From Acaudatibacter sp035532115 (GTDB taxonomy: Bacteria > Pseudomonadota > Alphaproteobacteria > Caulobacterales > Caulobacteraceae), in assembly GCA_035532115.1 (NCBI GenBank), contig DATKRO010000002.1:1-32618 (forward strand): 32,618 bases of DNA, in the 5' to 3' direction. Positions 14,400 through 23,385 of the stretch are shown piece by piece (the first letter of the stretch is position 1; every line of letters begins with the position of its first letter). The notes under the pieces were generated by a model. The model was not told the DNA's origin and made no database searches. It was given only the letters and a program-made list of their open reading frames with translations. The position numbers and the translations under genes were made by a program.

Positions 14400-15397
14400 C
14401 AGACCTCCATCGCCTGCGCGGCCATCAGGGCGCGGACCAGGGTGCGCCGGCCGAGTTCGGGCTTGTAGTCGTTGCCGCCGTGGGTCACCGCGCCGGCGAA
14501 GGCGGCCTCGGCGGCCGCGCCGGCGGACGCCTGGTCGAGGCGCCGTCCCGCCAGCCGCGCCTCCGCCACGCGCGAGCGCCAGGGGCGGGTCGCGACGCCG
14601 CCGAGCGCGATGCGGGCCTGGCGCACCACGCCGTCCTCCAGGTCGAGCGCCACCGCCGCCGCGGCGAGGGCGAAGTCGAACGAGGCGCGGTCGCGGACCT
14701 TCAGATAGAGCGAGCGCCGCGTCCAGGGGCCGGCGGGAACGAAGAAGCCGGTGATGAGCTCGCCCGGCGCGAGGGCCGTCTCGATGTGCGGCGTCGCCGC
14801 CGGCGCCCGGTGCAGGCCCTCGAACGCCATCATCCTGGGTCCAGCCGGGCCGAGGATCTCCACCTCGGCGTCGAGCGCGGTGAGCGCCTGGCCGAGGTCG
14901 CCGGGATAGGTGGCGATGCAGGCCTCGCTGACGCCAAGCACCGCATGGCGGCGGTTGACGCCCTCCAGCGCCGCGCAGCCGGAGCCGGGGTCGCGCTTGT
15001 TGCAGGCCGCAAAGCTGACATCGCGGAAATAGGCGCAGCGCGTGCGCTGCAGCACGTTGCCGCCCAGGCTGGCCATGTTGCGCAGCTGAGGGCTGGCGGC
15101 GAGGCGCAGGCTGTCGGCGATCAGCGGATAGTCGCGTCGGACCTCGGGGTGCGCCTCGGCCTCGCTCATCCGCGCCAGCGCGCCCAGGCGCAGGCCCTTC
15201 GGCGTCGCCTCGACCGCCCCGAACCTCGTCGCCAGGGCGTTGACGTCGACGAGGCGCGCAGGGCCTTCGACGTCGAGCTTCATGAGGTCGATCAGGGTCG
15301 TGCCGCCGGCAAGGTAGCGGGCGACGCGATCCGGCCGCGCGGCCGCGGCGAGCGCCTGGCGCGGGTCCGCGGCGCGGACGTAGTCGAAGGCGCGCAT
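14399..15397 (-). CDS. paoB: Aldehyde oxidoreductase, FAD-binding subunit (PaoB/YagS-like)
   Basis: A 332-residue flavoprotein of the CO-dehydrogenase FAD family that passes electrons from the Fe-S subunit. The FAD-binding loop YLAGGTTLIDLMK and the second block ASPQLRNMASLGGNVLQRTRC are present. Beyond the usual family, the insert CAYFRDVSFAACNKRDPGSGC carries the Cys residues that bind an extra 4Fe-4S cluster in E. coli PaoB, a feature special to the PaoABC type. ATG overlaps the stop of paoA, and its stop overlaps the start of paoC, each as TGATG, so the three subunits should be made in step. Confidence 0.88.
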   Translation of the reverse strand: MRAFDYVRAADPRQALAAAARPDRVARYLAGGTTLIDLMKLDVEGPARLVDVNALATRFGAVEATPKGLRLGALARMSEAEAHPEVRRDYPLIADSLRLAASPQLRNMASLGGNVLQRTRCAYFRDVSFAACNKRDPGSGCAALEGVNRRHAVLGVSEACIATYPGDLGQALTALDAEVEILGPAGPRMMAFEGLHRAPAATPHIETALAPGELITGFFVPAGPWTRRSLYLKVRDRASFDFALAAAAVALDLEDGVVRQARIALGGVATRPWRSRVAEARLAGRRLDQASAGAAAEAAFAGAVTHGGNDYKPELGRRTLVRALMAAQAMEV

Positions 15398-15999
15398 CAG
15401 CCCCTGGCCATGGCGGGCGCGGCTGACATGATCGCCGCGACGATGTGCGGATAGGCGGCGCAGCGGCACAGATTGCCGCTCATGTGTTCGCGAATCTCGT
15501 CGGCCGAGCCGGCGTGGCCCTCGTTCACCAGCGCCACCGCCGAAAGGATCTGCCCGGGCGTGCAATAGCCGCACTGGAAGGCGTCCGCCTCGATGAAGGC
15601 CGCCTGCATCGGATGCAGCGCCGCGCCCGGGCCGGCGAGGCCCTCGATGGTGGTGATGGCCCGCCCCTGCGCCGCCGCCGCCAGGGTGAGGCAGGCGAGA
15701 ATCCGCCGCCCGTCCGCCAGCACCGTGCAGGCGCCGCACTGGCCGTGGTCGCAGCCCTTCTTGGCGCCGGTGAGGCCGAGGTGCTCGCGCAGCGCATCGA
15801 TGAGGGTGGTGCGCGGATCGAGGGCGAGCCGGCGGGCCTCGCCGTTGACGTTCAGCGCCAGATCGGGGCCGGCGGGGAGCGGCGCCTCGGCCCTCGCCGC
15901 GCCGGGGTACACCGGCGGCAGAACCGCCGTCCCGGTCCCGCCGCCGAGGACCCCCCGGCGACTGGGACCCCTGGGCGCCTGCTCGCCATCGTTGCTCAT
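15397..15999 (-). CDS. paoA: Aldehyde oxidoreductase, 2Fe-2S subunit with TAT signal (PaoA/YagT-like)
   Basis: A 200-residue iron-sulphur subunit. A twin-arginine export signal is visible at the N-terminus (SRRGVL at 13-18, hydrophobic stretch to about 30, AxA site near 34-38), so the folded complex is exported to the periplasm. The plant-type 2Fe-2S ligands are Cys83, 88, 91 and 103; the second cluster uses Cys143, 146, 178 and 180 (CGYC and CRC). It is the first gene of the operon. A weaker sigma-EcfG-like element lies directly upstream. In E. coli this enzyme detoxifies aromatic aldehydes; the substrate here is not known. Confidence 0.9.
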   Translation of the reverse strand: MSNDGEQAPRGPSRRGVLGGGTGTAVLPPVYPGAARAEAPLPAGPDLALNVNGEARRLALDPRTTLIDALREHLGLTGAKKGCDHGQCGACTVLADGRRILACLTLAAAAQGRAITTIEGLAGPGAALHPMQAAFIEADAFQCGYCTPGQILSAVALVNEGHAGSADEIREHMSGNLCRCAAYPHIVAAIMSAAPAMARG

Positions 16000-16010
16000 C
16001 CGCGCCGGCT

Positions 16011-16036
16011 AACCGCGGGAGCACGGCGACTGTTCC
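16011..16036 (-). promoter_or_regulatory. Possible variant sigma-EcfG promoter of paoABC
   Basis: On the minus strand GGAAC (16036-16032) and GGTT (16014-16011) are 17 bases apart. The -10 differs from CGTT at its first base, and transcription would begin only about five bases before the paoA ATG at 15999, giving a nearly leaderless message. It is therefore weaker than the other matches and may be chance. Confidence 0.3.
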
Positions 16037-16069
16037 AGGAGGGCGGGCTGGAGTTCGCCGCGTCGCACC

Positions 16070-16170
16070 CCCTCCGACGCCCGGCGCCGCCGCGCCGAGC
16101 GTCATCTCCGCCGTTGCACGGGTGAGGAGGAAGGCCTCGCTCTTCCCCCGCAAGCGCAGCGCCGCGGGGG
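16070..16170. repeat. GC-rich palindromic intergenic repeat, third locus
   Basis: A single partial unit related to the repeats at 1165 and 8560, with the landmark CGTTGCA at 16112 and the same GGCGCCG/CGCGCCGAG and ACGGGTGAGGAGG flanks. It lies between the pnp stop and paoA. At its right end CCCCCGC (16145-16151) pairs with GCGGGGG (16164-16170), a hairpin about 20 bases past the pnp stop that may end or stabilise the pnp message. Confidence 0.75.
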
Positions 16171-16190
16171 AGACGGCTGAACGCCAGTCC

Positions 16191-18344
16191 TCAGGCCTCG
16201 ACCGCCTCCTTCGGGGTCTCTTCCTTGGCGGACAGATCCTCGCCGGTCTGCTGGTCGACCACGCGCATGGAGAGGCGCACCTTGCCGCGGTCGTCGAAAC
16301 CGAGGAGCTTGACCTTCACGGTCTGGCCCTCGTGCAGCACGTCGGAGACCTTGTTGACCCGGTGCGGCGCGATCTGGCTGACGTGGACCAGGCCGTCCTT
16401 GGCGCCGAAGAAGTTCACGAAGGCGCCGAAGTCGACGATCTTGACCACCTTGCCGTCGTAGATCTGACCGATCTCCGGCTCCGAGGCGATGGACTTGACC
16501 CAGTCGACCGCGGCCTTGATCTTGGCGCTCTCGGGCGCCGAGATCTTCACCGTGCCGTCGTCGGAGATGTCGATCTTGGCGCCGGTCTTCTCGACGATCT
16601 CGCGGATCACCTTGCCGCCCGAGCCGATCACTTCGCGGATCTTGTCGGTGGGGATGGTGAGCGTCTCGATCTTGGGCGCGTATTCGCCGATCTCGTCGCG
16701 GGCGCCGGAGAGCGCCTTGCCCATCTCGCCCAGAATGTGCAGCCGGCCGTCGCGGGCCTGGTCGAGCGCCTTGGCCATGATCTCCTTGGTGATGCCGGGG
16801 ATCTTGATGTCCATCTGCAGCGAGGTGATGCCGTCGGCGGTGCCGGCGACCTTGAAGTCCATGTCGCCGAGGTGATCCTCGTCGCCGAGGATGTCGGAGA
16901 GCACCGCAAAGCCGTCCTTCTCCAGGATGAGGCCCATGGCGATGCCGCTGACCGGCTTCTTGATTGGCACGCCGGCGTCCATCAGGGCGAGCGAGGCGCC
17001 GCAGACGGTGGCCATCGAGGACGAGCCGTTCGACTCGGTGATCTCGGAGACGAGGCGGACGGTGTAGGGGAACTCCTCCTTGGCCGGCAGCATCGGCCGC
17101 AGGGCGCGCCAGGCGAGCTTGCCGTGGCCGATCTCGCGCCGGCCCGGCGCGTTCATGCGGCCGGTCTCGCCCACCGAATAGGGCGGGAAATTGTAGTGCA
17201 GCAGGAAGCTTTCCTTGTAGGTGCCCTCGAGCGCGTCGATGAACTGCTCGTCGTCGCCGGTGCCGAGCGTCGCCACCACCAGGGCCTGGGTCTCGCCACG
17301 GGTGAAGAGGGCCGAGCCGTGGGTGCGCGGCAGCACCGAGACCTCCGAGACGATCGGGCGGACCCGATCCACCGGGCGCCCGTCGATGCGCCGGCCGGTC
17401 TCCAGGATGCCGCGGCGCACCACCTCGGCCTCGCAGTCCTTGAAGACACCGGCGAGCTTGGCGGGCTCGACGCCGTCGGGCCTGGCGTCGGATCTGGCGA
17501 ACGCCTCCACCGCCCTGGCCCTGGCCGCGGCCACCGCGTCGTGGCGCGCGCCCTTGGCGGTGATGGCGTAGGCGGCGGCGATGTCCTGGCTGACCAGGCG
17601 CTTGACCTCGGCCTTGAGCGCCGCGGTGTCGTCCGCGGTGAAGTCGAACGGCTCCTTGGCGGCGTGCTCGGCCAGCTCGATGATCGCCTCGATCACGTCG
17701 CGGCAGGCGTCGTGGGCGAACATCACCCCGCCCAGCACCTGATCCTCGGTCAGTTCCTCGATCTCGGACTCGACCATCATCACCGCGTCCTGCGTGCCGG
17801 CGACGACGAGGTCCATGCGGTTGGCGTCCTCCTTGCGCTGGTCGAGCGTCGGGTTGAGGACGTACTGGCCATCGATGAAGCCGACGCGCGCCGCGCCGAT
17901 GGGCCCCATGAACGGCACCCCGGAAATGGTCAGCGCCGCCGACGCCGCCACCATGGCGACGATGTCGGGATCGTTCTCCAGGTCGTGGGAAAGCACGGTG
18001 ACGATCACCTGGGTCTCGTGCTTGAAGCCCTTGACGAACAGCGGCCGGATCGGCCGGTCGATCAGGCGCGAGACCAGGGTCTCCTTCTCGGAGGGCCGGC
18101 CCTCGCGCTTGAAGAAGCCGCCCGGAATCTTGCCGGCGGCGAAGGTCTTCTCCTGGTAGTTGACGGTGAGCGGGAAGAAGTCGAGCCCGGCGCGGGGCTG
18201 CTTCTCGAACACCACGGCGGCGAGCACGGTGGTCTCGCCATAGGTGGCGAGCACCGCGCCGTCGGCCTGGCGGGCCATGCGGCCGGTCTCGAGGGTGAGA
18301 CGGCGGCCGCCCCACTCGATGGTCTTGCGTTTGATGTCGAACAT
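16191..18344 (-). CDS. pnp: Polyribonucleotide nucleotidyltransferase (PNPase)
   Basis: A 717-residue phosphorolytic 3'-5' exoribonuclease, part of the degradosome. Order of domains: first RNase PH domain (about 1-145), all-helical linker, second RNase PH domain (about 320-470) with the active-site region SMATVCGASLALMDAG, KH domain (about 555-610; VIGSGGKVIREI), S1 domain (about 622-690; GQIYDGKVVKI...GLVHVS) and a short acidic tail. The start is ATG 18344 (MFDIKRK, the conserved beginning); the frame is open a further 66 bases upstream but that part is leader. The order rpsO-pnp and the long structured leader suggest autoregulated expression as in E. coli. Confidence 0.97.
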   Translation of the reverse strand: MFDIKRKTIEWGGRRLTLETGRMARQADGAVLATYGETTVLAAVVFEKQPRAGLDFFPLTVNYQEKTFAAGKIPGGFFKREGRPSEKETLVSRLIDRPIRPLFVKGFKHETQVIVTVLSHDLENDPDIVAMVAASAALTISGVPFMGPIGAARVGFIDGQYVLNPTLDQRKEDANRMDLVVAGTQDAVMMVESEIEELTEDQVLGGVMFAHDACRDVIEAIIELAEHAAKEPFDFTADDTAALKAEVKRLVSQDIAAAYAITAKGARHDAVAAARARAVEAFARSDARPDGVEPAKLAGVFKDCEAEVVRRGILETGRRIDGRPVDRVRPIVSEVSVLPRTHGSALFTRGETQALVVATLGTGDDEQFIDALEGTYKESFLLHYNFPPYSVGETGRMNAPGRREIGHGKLAWRALRPMLPAKEEFPYTVRLVSEITESNGSSSMATVCGASLALMDAGVPIKKPVSGIAMGLILEKDGFAVLSDILGDEDHLGDMDFKVAGTADGITSLQMDIKIPGITKEIMAKALDQARDGRLHILGEMGKALSGARDEIGEYAPKIETLTIPTDKIREVIGSGGKVIREIVEKTGAKIDISDDGTVKISAPESAKIKAAVDWVKSIASEPEIGQIYDGKVVKIVDFGAFVNFFGAKDGLVHVSQIAPHRVNKVSDVLHEGQTVKVKLLGFDDRGKVRLSMRVVDQQTGEDLSAKEETPKEAVEA

Positions 18345-18365
18345 GTCTCTTGGCTTTCTCGTGGT

Positions 18366-18476
18366 CCGAAGGCCCATTCCTTCGGGGCGGCGAGGGCGGT
18401 GGGGGCTCATCTGGCCGCCGATCCGCAGATCCCCGCCATCGTGGCAGGCTTCAGGCGAGGACCGGATCTGCCGATC
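18366..18476 (-). promoter_or_regulatory. Structured leader of pnp with two hairpins
   Basis: Two inverted repeats lie between rpsO and pnp. One has 7-bp arms (18366-18372 / 18379-18385) with a six-base loop, 21 bases before the pnp start. The other has 13-base arms with one mismatch (18420-18432 / 18464-18476) and a 31-base loop. In E. coli a leader stem cut by RNase III is the target of PNPase autocontrol; these stems could serve the same way. The rest of the 268-base gap shows nothing clear. Confidence 0.4.
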
Positions 18477-18612
18477 CTCGGTCGAATGGTCGCGAGTCTA
18501 GCACGGGACCGGGTTGCGCTGCGCGCCTGCGGCCTTTCGGGCGGGACACGGGGGCAAACCTGGGGCCGGGCGCCGCGGCTTCCAAGGGCGGGCGCCAAAT
18601 TGCGGCGCGGGC

Positions 18613-18882
18613 TTAACGACGCAGCCCCAGGGTTCCGATCAGCGCCTGATAGCGTTCCTGGTCGGAGTCTTTCAGGTGGTCGAGCAGCGAGCGGCGCTGC
18701 GAGACCAGCTTCAGCAGCCCGCGGCGCGAGTGGTTGTCCTTCTTGTGGGTCTTGAAATGTTCGGTGAGGTTCGCGATCCGCTCCGAGAGGATCGCCACCT
18801 GCACCTCCGCCGAGCCGGTGTCGGCCTCGCCGCGGGCGTGGGTTCGGATCAGCTCGGTCTTGCGTTCGGCCGTGATCGACAT
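18613..18882 (-). CDS. rpsO: 30S ribosomal protein S15
   Basis: An 89-residue protein of exactly the usual length. It binds 16S rRNA early in assembly of the small subunit. Conserved stretches include GEADTGSAEVQVA, LTEHFKTHKKDNHSRRGL and the SQRRSLLDHLK helix, all close to the bacterial consensus. It follows truB by 17 bases and precedes pnp, the standard order. Confidence 0.97.
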   Translation of the reverse strand: MSITAERKTELIRTHARGEADTGSAEVQVAILSERIANLTEHFKTHKKDNHSRRGLLKLVSQRRSLLDHLKDSDQERYQALIGTLGLRR

Positions 18883-18899
18883 CGAGTAAGTTTCTCCGC

Positions 18900-19832
18900 T
18901 CAGGTGACCTTGAAGACCCGCGTGGGATTGAGCCGTCCCGCGCGCATCTCGCAGAGCGCGACGATCTCCTCGCCCTGGAACGCCGAGACGGTGCGCGAGG
19001 CCGCGTCGAGCCTCGCCTTCAGCGCCTCCGCCTGCCGGGGAAGGAGGACGATCGAGCGTCCCTGCGTCAGCCGGAAGGCGTCTTCCTGGGTCACGGCCAG
19101 CGCCGGGATGTCGTCCAGCGCGGTCTCGACGGGGAGCAAAGCCTCCTGACGCGCGCCCCTATGGCACAACTCCTCCAGGGTTTCCAGACTCATGGCCGTC
19201 GCGTCGCGGAATGCGCCGACGCGGGTGCGGCGCAGCGCGCTGACGTGGGCGCAGGCGCCGAGCTCGGCGGCCAGATCGCGCACCAGGGCGCGCACATAGG
19301 TTCCCTTGCCGCAGTCGAGCTCGATATCGGCGTGGTCCGCGTCCGGCTGGCCGGTCACCCGCGCCGAGGCGATCGACACCCGGCGCGCCTCCAGTTCGAC
19401 GGCCACGCCCCGGCGAGCCAGGTCGTAGGCGCGCTCGCCGTCCACCTTCACCGCCGAGAACGCCGGCGGGACCTGCCAGATGTCGCCGACGAACCCCGCC
19501 AGCGCCGCCTCGAGCGCGGCGCGGTCCGGGCGCACGTCGGAGGTCGCGGTGGTCGCGCCCTCGCGGTCGAAGCTGGCGGTGGCGCGGCCCCACTCGACGG
19601 TGAAGCGGTAGGTCTTGTCGGCGTCCACCAGGAAGGGAACGGTCTTGGTCGCCTCGCCGAGCGCGATCGGCAGCACCCCGGTGGCCAGGGGGTCGAGGGT
19701 GCCGGCGTGGCCCGCCTTCTGGGCGTTGAACAGCCGCCGCACCTGGCCGACCGCCTGGGTCGAGGTCAGGTTCGCCGGTTTGTCGAGCGACACCCAGCCC
19801 GAGACCTGATCGCCCTTGCGCCTGCGGGCCAC
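18900..19832 (-). CDS. truB: tRNA pseudouridine-55 synthase
   Basis: A 310-residue enzyme that converts U55 to pseudouridine in the T-loop of tRNAs. The catalytic Asp47 is in AGHAGTLDPLATG. Other conserved blocks are KPANLTSTQAV, PPAFSAVKVDGERAYDLAR and KGTYVRALVRDLA. A C-terminal PUA-like extension (about 240-310) is present. The start is GTG 19832, four bases after the rbfA stop, so the two genes are likely coupled. Confidence 0.95.
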   Translation of the reverse strand: MARRRKGDQVSGWVSLDKPANLTSTQAVGQVRRLFNAQKAGHAGTLDPLATGVLPIALGEATKTVPFLVDADKTYRFTVEWGRATASFDREGATTATSDVRPDRAALEAALAGFVGDIWQVPPAFSAVKVDGERAYDLARRGVAVELEARRVSIASARVTGQPDADHADIELDCGKGTYVRALVRDLAAELGACAHVSALRRTRVGAFRDATAMSLETLEELCHRGARQEALLPVETALDDIPALAVTQEDAFRLTQGRSIVLLPRQAEALKARLDAASRTVSAFQGEEIVALCEMRAGRLNPTRVFKVT

Positions 19833-19836
19833 CCGG

Positions 19837-20247
19837 TCAGTCCCGGTTCTCGAGGTCGCGCCGCACCCGCGGATCGGCGAGCAGCCGGTTCATCCGCTCG
19901 GCCTCGTCGAAGCTGTCGTCGTGCAGGAACTTCAGGTCCGGCGTGAAGCGCAGCTCGATGGCGTGGCCGAGGCGCCCGCGCAGGAAGCGGGCGGCGCGGT
20001 TGAGCGCGGCCACCACCTCGCCCGCCTGGCCGCCGCCGAGCGGCTCGACGAAGCAGACGGCGTGCCTCAGGTCCGGGCTCATCCGCACCTCGCTGAGCGT
20101 CACCGAGACGCCGGCCAGCGCCTCGTCCTGGGGCGGCTCGACGCGCAGGATCTCCACCAGGGCGTGACGCACCAGCTCGCCGGCGCGAAGCTGGCGCTGC
20201 GTTGGCCCGGCGGCGGGGCGGCGATGCGGAGGTGCGGGGCGAGGCAT
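19837..20247 (-). CDS. rbfA: Ribosome-binding factor A
   Basis: A 136-residue KH-fold protein that helps mature the 30S subunit. Conserved features: VRHALVEILRVEPP near the start, VSVTLSEVRMSPDLRHAVCFVEPL in the middle, and LGHAIELRFTPDLKFLHDDSFDEAERMNRLL at the end. I place the start at ATG 20247; a short basic N-terminus (MPRPAPPHRR) precedes the conserved core. The same frame stays open upstream through a frameshifted YoeB-like toxin, because the toxin lost its stop. The usual upstream gene infB is replaced here by toxin-antitoxin remnants, so rbfA needs another promoter. Confidence 0.93.
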   Translation of the reverse strand: MPRPAPPHRRPAAGPTQRQLRAGELVRHALVEILRVEPPQDEALAGVSVTLSEVRMSPDLRHAVCFVEPLGGGQAGEVVAALNRAARFLRGRLGHAIELRFTPDLKFLHDDSFDEAERMNRLLADPRVRRDLENRD

Positions 20248-20413
20248 GCAAGGCGGCTCCCCCCGGCGGGCGGATCGAACGCAGCGCGCGGGGAGGCGCG
20301 CTTCTAGGGCGCCGGCCCGAGCGAGTCCAGCGCCCGGCCGGCGGCGGGGCGGCGTCTGGCCGACCGGAGCGGCCTCGACCGACTTGTCGGCTCGCCTGGT
20401 CGAGCGTGCGGCC

Positions 20414-20679
20414 TCAGTAGTGGTAGCGGCACTGGGCGATTCGAGCTGTTGCGCGCGCCCCTTGCCCGTCGCCCGAGAGACCAGACGGTCCTCGAGGGTG
20501 ATCCGCCTCGACCACCAGCCTTGGAGCTCTCCCCGCAGCGGCTCCGGCTTGCCCGTTCCCTTGAAGGGCGAGCGCATGCATTCACCGATGAGCCCGTTCA
20601 GGCGCTCCAGGGTGTTCGCATCGGAGGCCTGCCAATGGAGGTAATCGTCCCAGGCCTGGTCGGCGAAGACGAGCCTCAC
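20414..20679 (-). pseudogene. Frameshifted YoeB/Txe-family toxin
   Basis: The frame begins VRLVFADQAWDDYLHW and continues through GECMRSPFKGTGKPEPL and GWWSRRITLEDRLV, unmistakably YoeB/Txe, a ribosome-dependent mRNA endonuclease. At about 20440 (GAATC where GAAATC would be expected) one base appears to be missing. After it the correct ending IAQCRYHY and stop are found in the next frame (stop at 20414-20416). The catalytic His-Tyr pair at the end is thereby lost. The shifted frame runs on without a stop into rbfA. The total of 266 bases is one short of 89 codons. GTG 20679 overlaps the antitoxin stop as GTGA. A sequencing error is the alternative explanation. Confidence 0.8.
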
Positions 20680-20930
20680 GGCTCGGCGAGGTCGCGTTCC
20701 GAGCCGGCGCCCGCCTCGAGCTGACCGATGGCCTCGGCGAGGCGCCGGGCATTGGCGGGGCTGGACATCAAGTGATGCGTCTCCTCCATGGCGCTCCAGT
20801 CCGCAAGCGACACCATGACCACCGCCTCGCCCCGCTTGCGCGTGACCACGACCGGCGTCCGGTCTTCCACGACCCGGTCCATCACCTCCTTGAGGCGGGC
20901 CCGGGTGGCCGAATAGGTGAGCACGTCCAT
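20676..20930 (-). CDS. YefM/Phd-family antitoxin
   Basis: An 84-residue protein: MDVLTYSATRARLKEVMDRV at the start is the DNA-binding fold of YefM/Axe antitoxins, followed by TPVVVTRKRGEAVVMVSLADWSAMEET, and an acidic, Leu/Ala-rich C-terminal tail that would wrap the toxin. GAGG lies seven bases before the ATG. It seems intact although its partner toxin is frameshifted. Such antitoxins repress their own operon. Confidence 0.88.
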   Translation of the reverse strand: MDVLTYSATRARLKEVMDRVVEDRTPVVVTRKRGEAVVMVSLADWSAMEETHHLMSSPANARRLAEAIGQLEAGAGSERDLAEP

Positions 20931-20958
20931 GGATAGCCTCCGTCACCCAGGCGCAGCG

Positions 20959-21093
20959 ATGCGGCCTCGCGACATGGCCGACGCGCTGATTGCCGCGACA
21001 GCGGCCGTGCACCGCAAGATGCTGGTCACCCGCAACGTAGCCGACTTCAGGGATCTGGGCGTCCAGATCGTCGACCCTTGGAACCTCCGATAG
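20959..21093 (+). pseudogene. C-terminal remnant of a VapC (PIN-domain) toxin
   Basis: The 44-residue frame MRPRDMADALIAATA...LVTRNVADF...GVQIVDPW is the last third of a VapC ribonuclease, including the ADALIAATA and TRNVADF motifs with the final acidic residues of the PIN active site. The N-terminal two thirds, with the first catalytic Asp, are missing; the sequence breaks off close to the start of the YefM antitoxin on the other strand. No VapB is present. It looks like the scar of an older insertion. Confidence 0.75.
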
Positions 21094-21309
21094 ATTGTTG
21101 GCGCCGGGGCTCTACCGGACCTCGCCGGCGGCGAAGCGCGCCAGCGCGCTCGGGAGCGATCGCGGCGCCGGGCGGCGCGAGGGAGGTCTTGTTGACCTGC
21201 CTGTCCGGGCGGCTGATATTGGCGCGCAGGCGGCGCAATGGGCTCGTTGGGTTTGGGGCCGGCCCCCGCGGAGCCGCCGTGGCGCGGGCCGCCCGGGGCG
21301 AACGCATCG

Positions 21310-22420
<1,111 letters not shown>

Positions 22421-22428
<8 letters not shown>

Positions 22429-23374
22429 GCCCGCCATCGACCGCGACGCCAGGATCTATGTCGCCGGCCACCGCGGCATGGTGGGCAGCGCCATCGCGCG
22501 GCGCCTGGAGGCGGGCGGCTACCACAACCTGGTGACCCGCACCCGCGCCGAGCTCGACCTCATCGACTTTGCCGCCACCGAGGCGTTCCTCGCCGCCGAG
22601 AAGCCCGACTACATCTTCATGGCGGCCGCGCGGGTCGGCGGCATCTGGGCCAACAGCGCCTATCCGGCCGACTTCATCCGCGAGAACCTGGCCGTGCAGC
22701 TCAACCTGGTCGAAGCCGCGCACCGGGCCGGCGTGCAGCGGCTGATGTTCCTGGGCAGCAGTTGCATCTATCCGCGCGACTGCCCCCAGCCGATCCGGGA
22801 AGACTATCTGCTGAGCGGGCCGCTCGAGCCGACCAACGAGCCCTACGCCGTCGCCAAGATCGCCGGCCTGAAACTGTGCGAGGCCTACAATCGCCAGCAT
22901 GGCCGCCAGTACGTCAGCGTGATGCCAACCAACCTCTACGGGCCGAACGACAACTACGACGGCCAGACCAGCCACGTGTTCGCCGCCCTGCTGCGCCGGG
23001 CGCACGAAGCCAAGCAGAATGGCGAGCGGGCCTTGACGGTCTGGGGCGCCGGCGCGGCGCGGCGCGAGTTCCTCCACGTCGACGACATGGCCGACGCCTG
23101 CGTCTTCCTGATGGAGCGCGACTACGGCGGAGCGATGCTCAACGTCGGCTGCGGCCACGACATCGCCATCGCCGATCTGGCGCGGCTGATGCTCGAGACC
23201 GTCGGCGCTCAGGCGGCCCTGAGCTTCGATGCGTCAAAGCCGGACGGCACGCCGCGCAAGCTGCTCGACGTCTCGCGCCTGACGGCGCTCGGATGGACGG
23301 CGCGCATCGGCATCGAGGAGGGCGCGCGGCTCGCCTATCGCGCCTTCCTGGCCGAGCGGACCGCCGACCGCTAG
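22421..23374 (+). CDS. fcl: GDP-L-fucose synthase
   Basis: A 317-residue epimerase/reductase that turns the product of Gmd into GDP-L-fucose. Motifs: VAGHRGMVGSAI (NADP site), FLGSSCIYPRDCPQPI, and NEPYAVAKIAGLKLCE with the Tyr-x3-Lys pair, plus MPTNLYGPNDNY. I choose ATG 22421 (MSRPAIDRDARIYVAG), which overlaps the gmd stop; an upstream start at 22397 would only add residues from the gmd reading. The pair forms a two-gene operon with no glycosyltransferase beside it. Confidence 0.96.
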
Positions 23375-23385
23375 CCGCCCGGAAA

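Noticed and set aside
12198..14468. A 756-codon open frame on the plus strand
   Set aside because: Antisense shadow of paoC; Gly/Arg/His-rich without any motif, while the minus strand encodes all the Mo-enzyme motifs.
16122..18755. An 877-codon open frame on the plus strand
   Set aside because: Antisense shadow of pnp and its leader, low-complexity composition.
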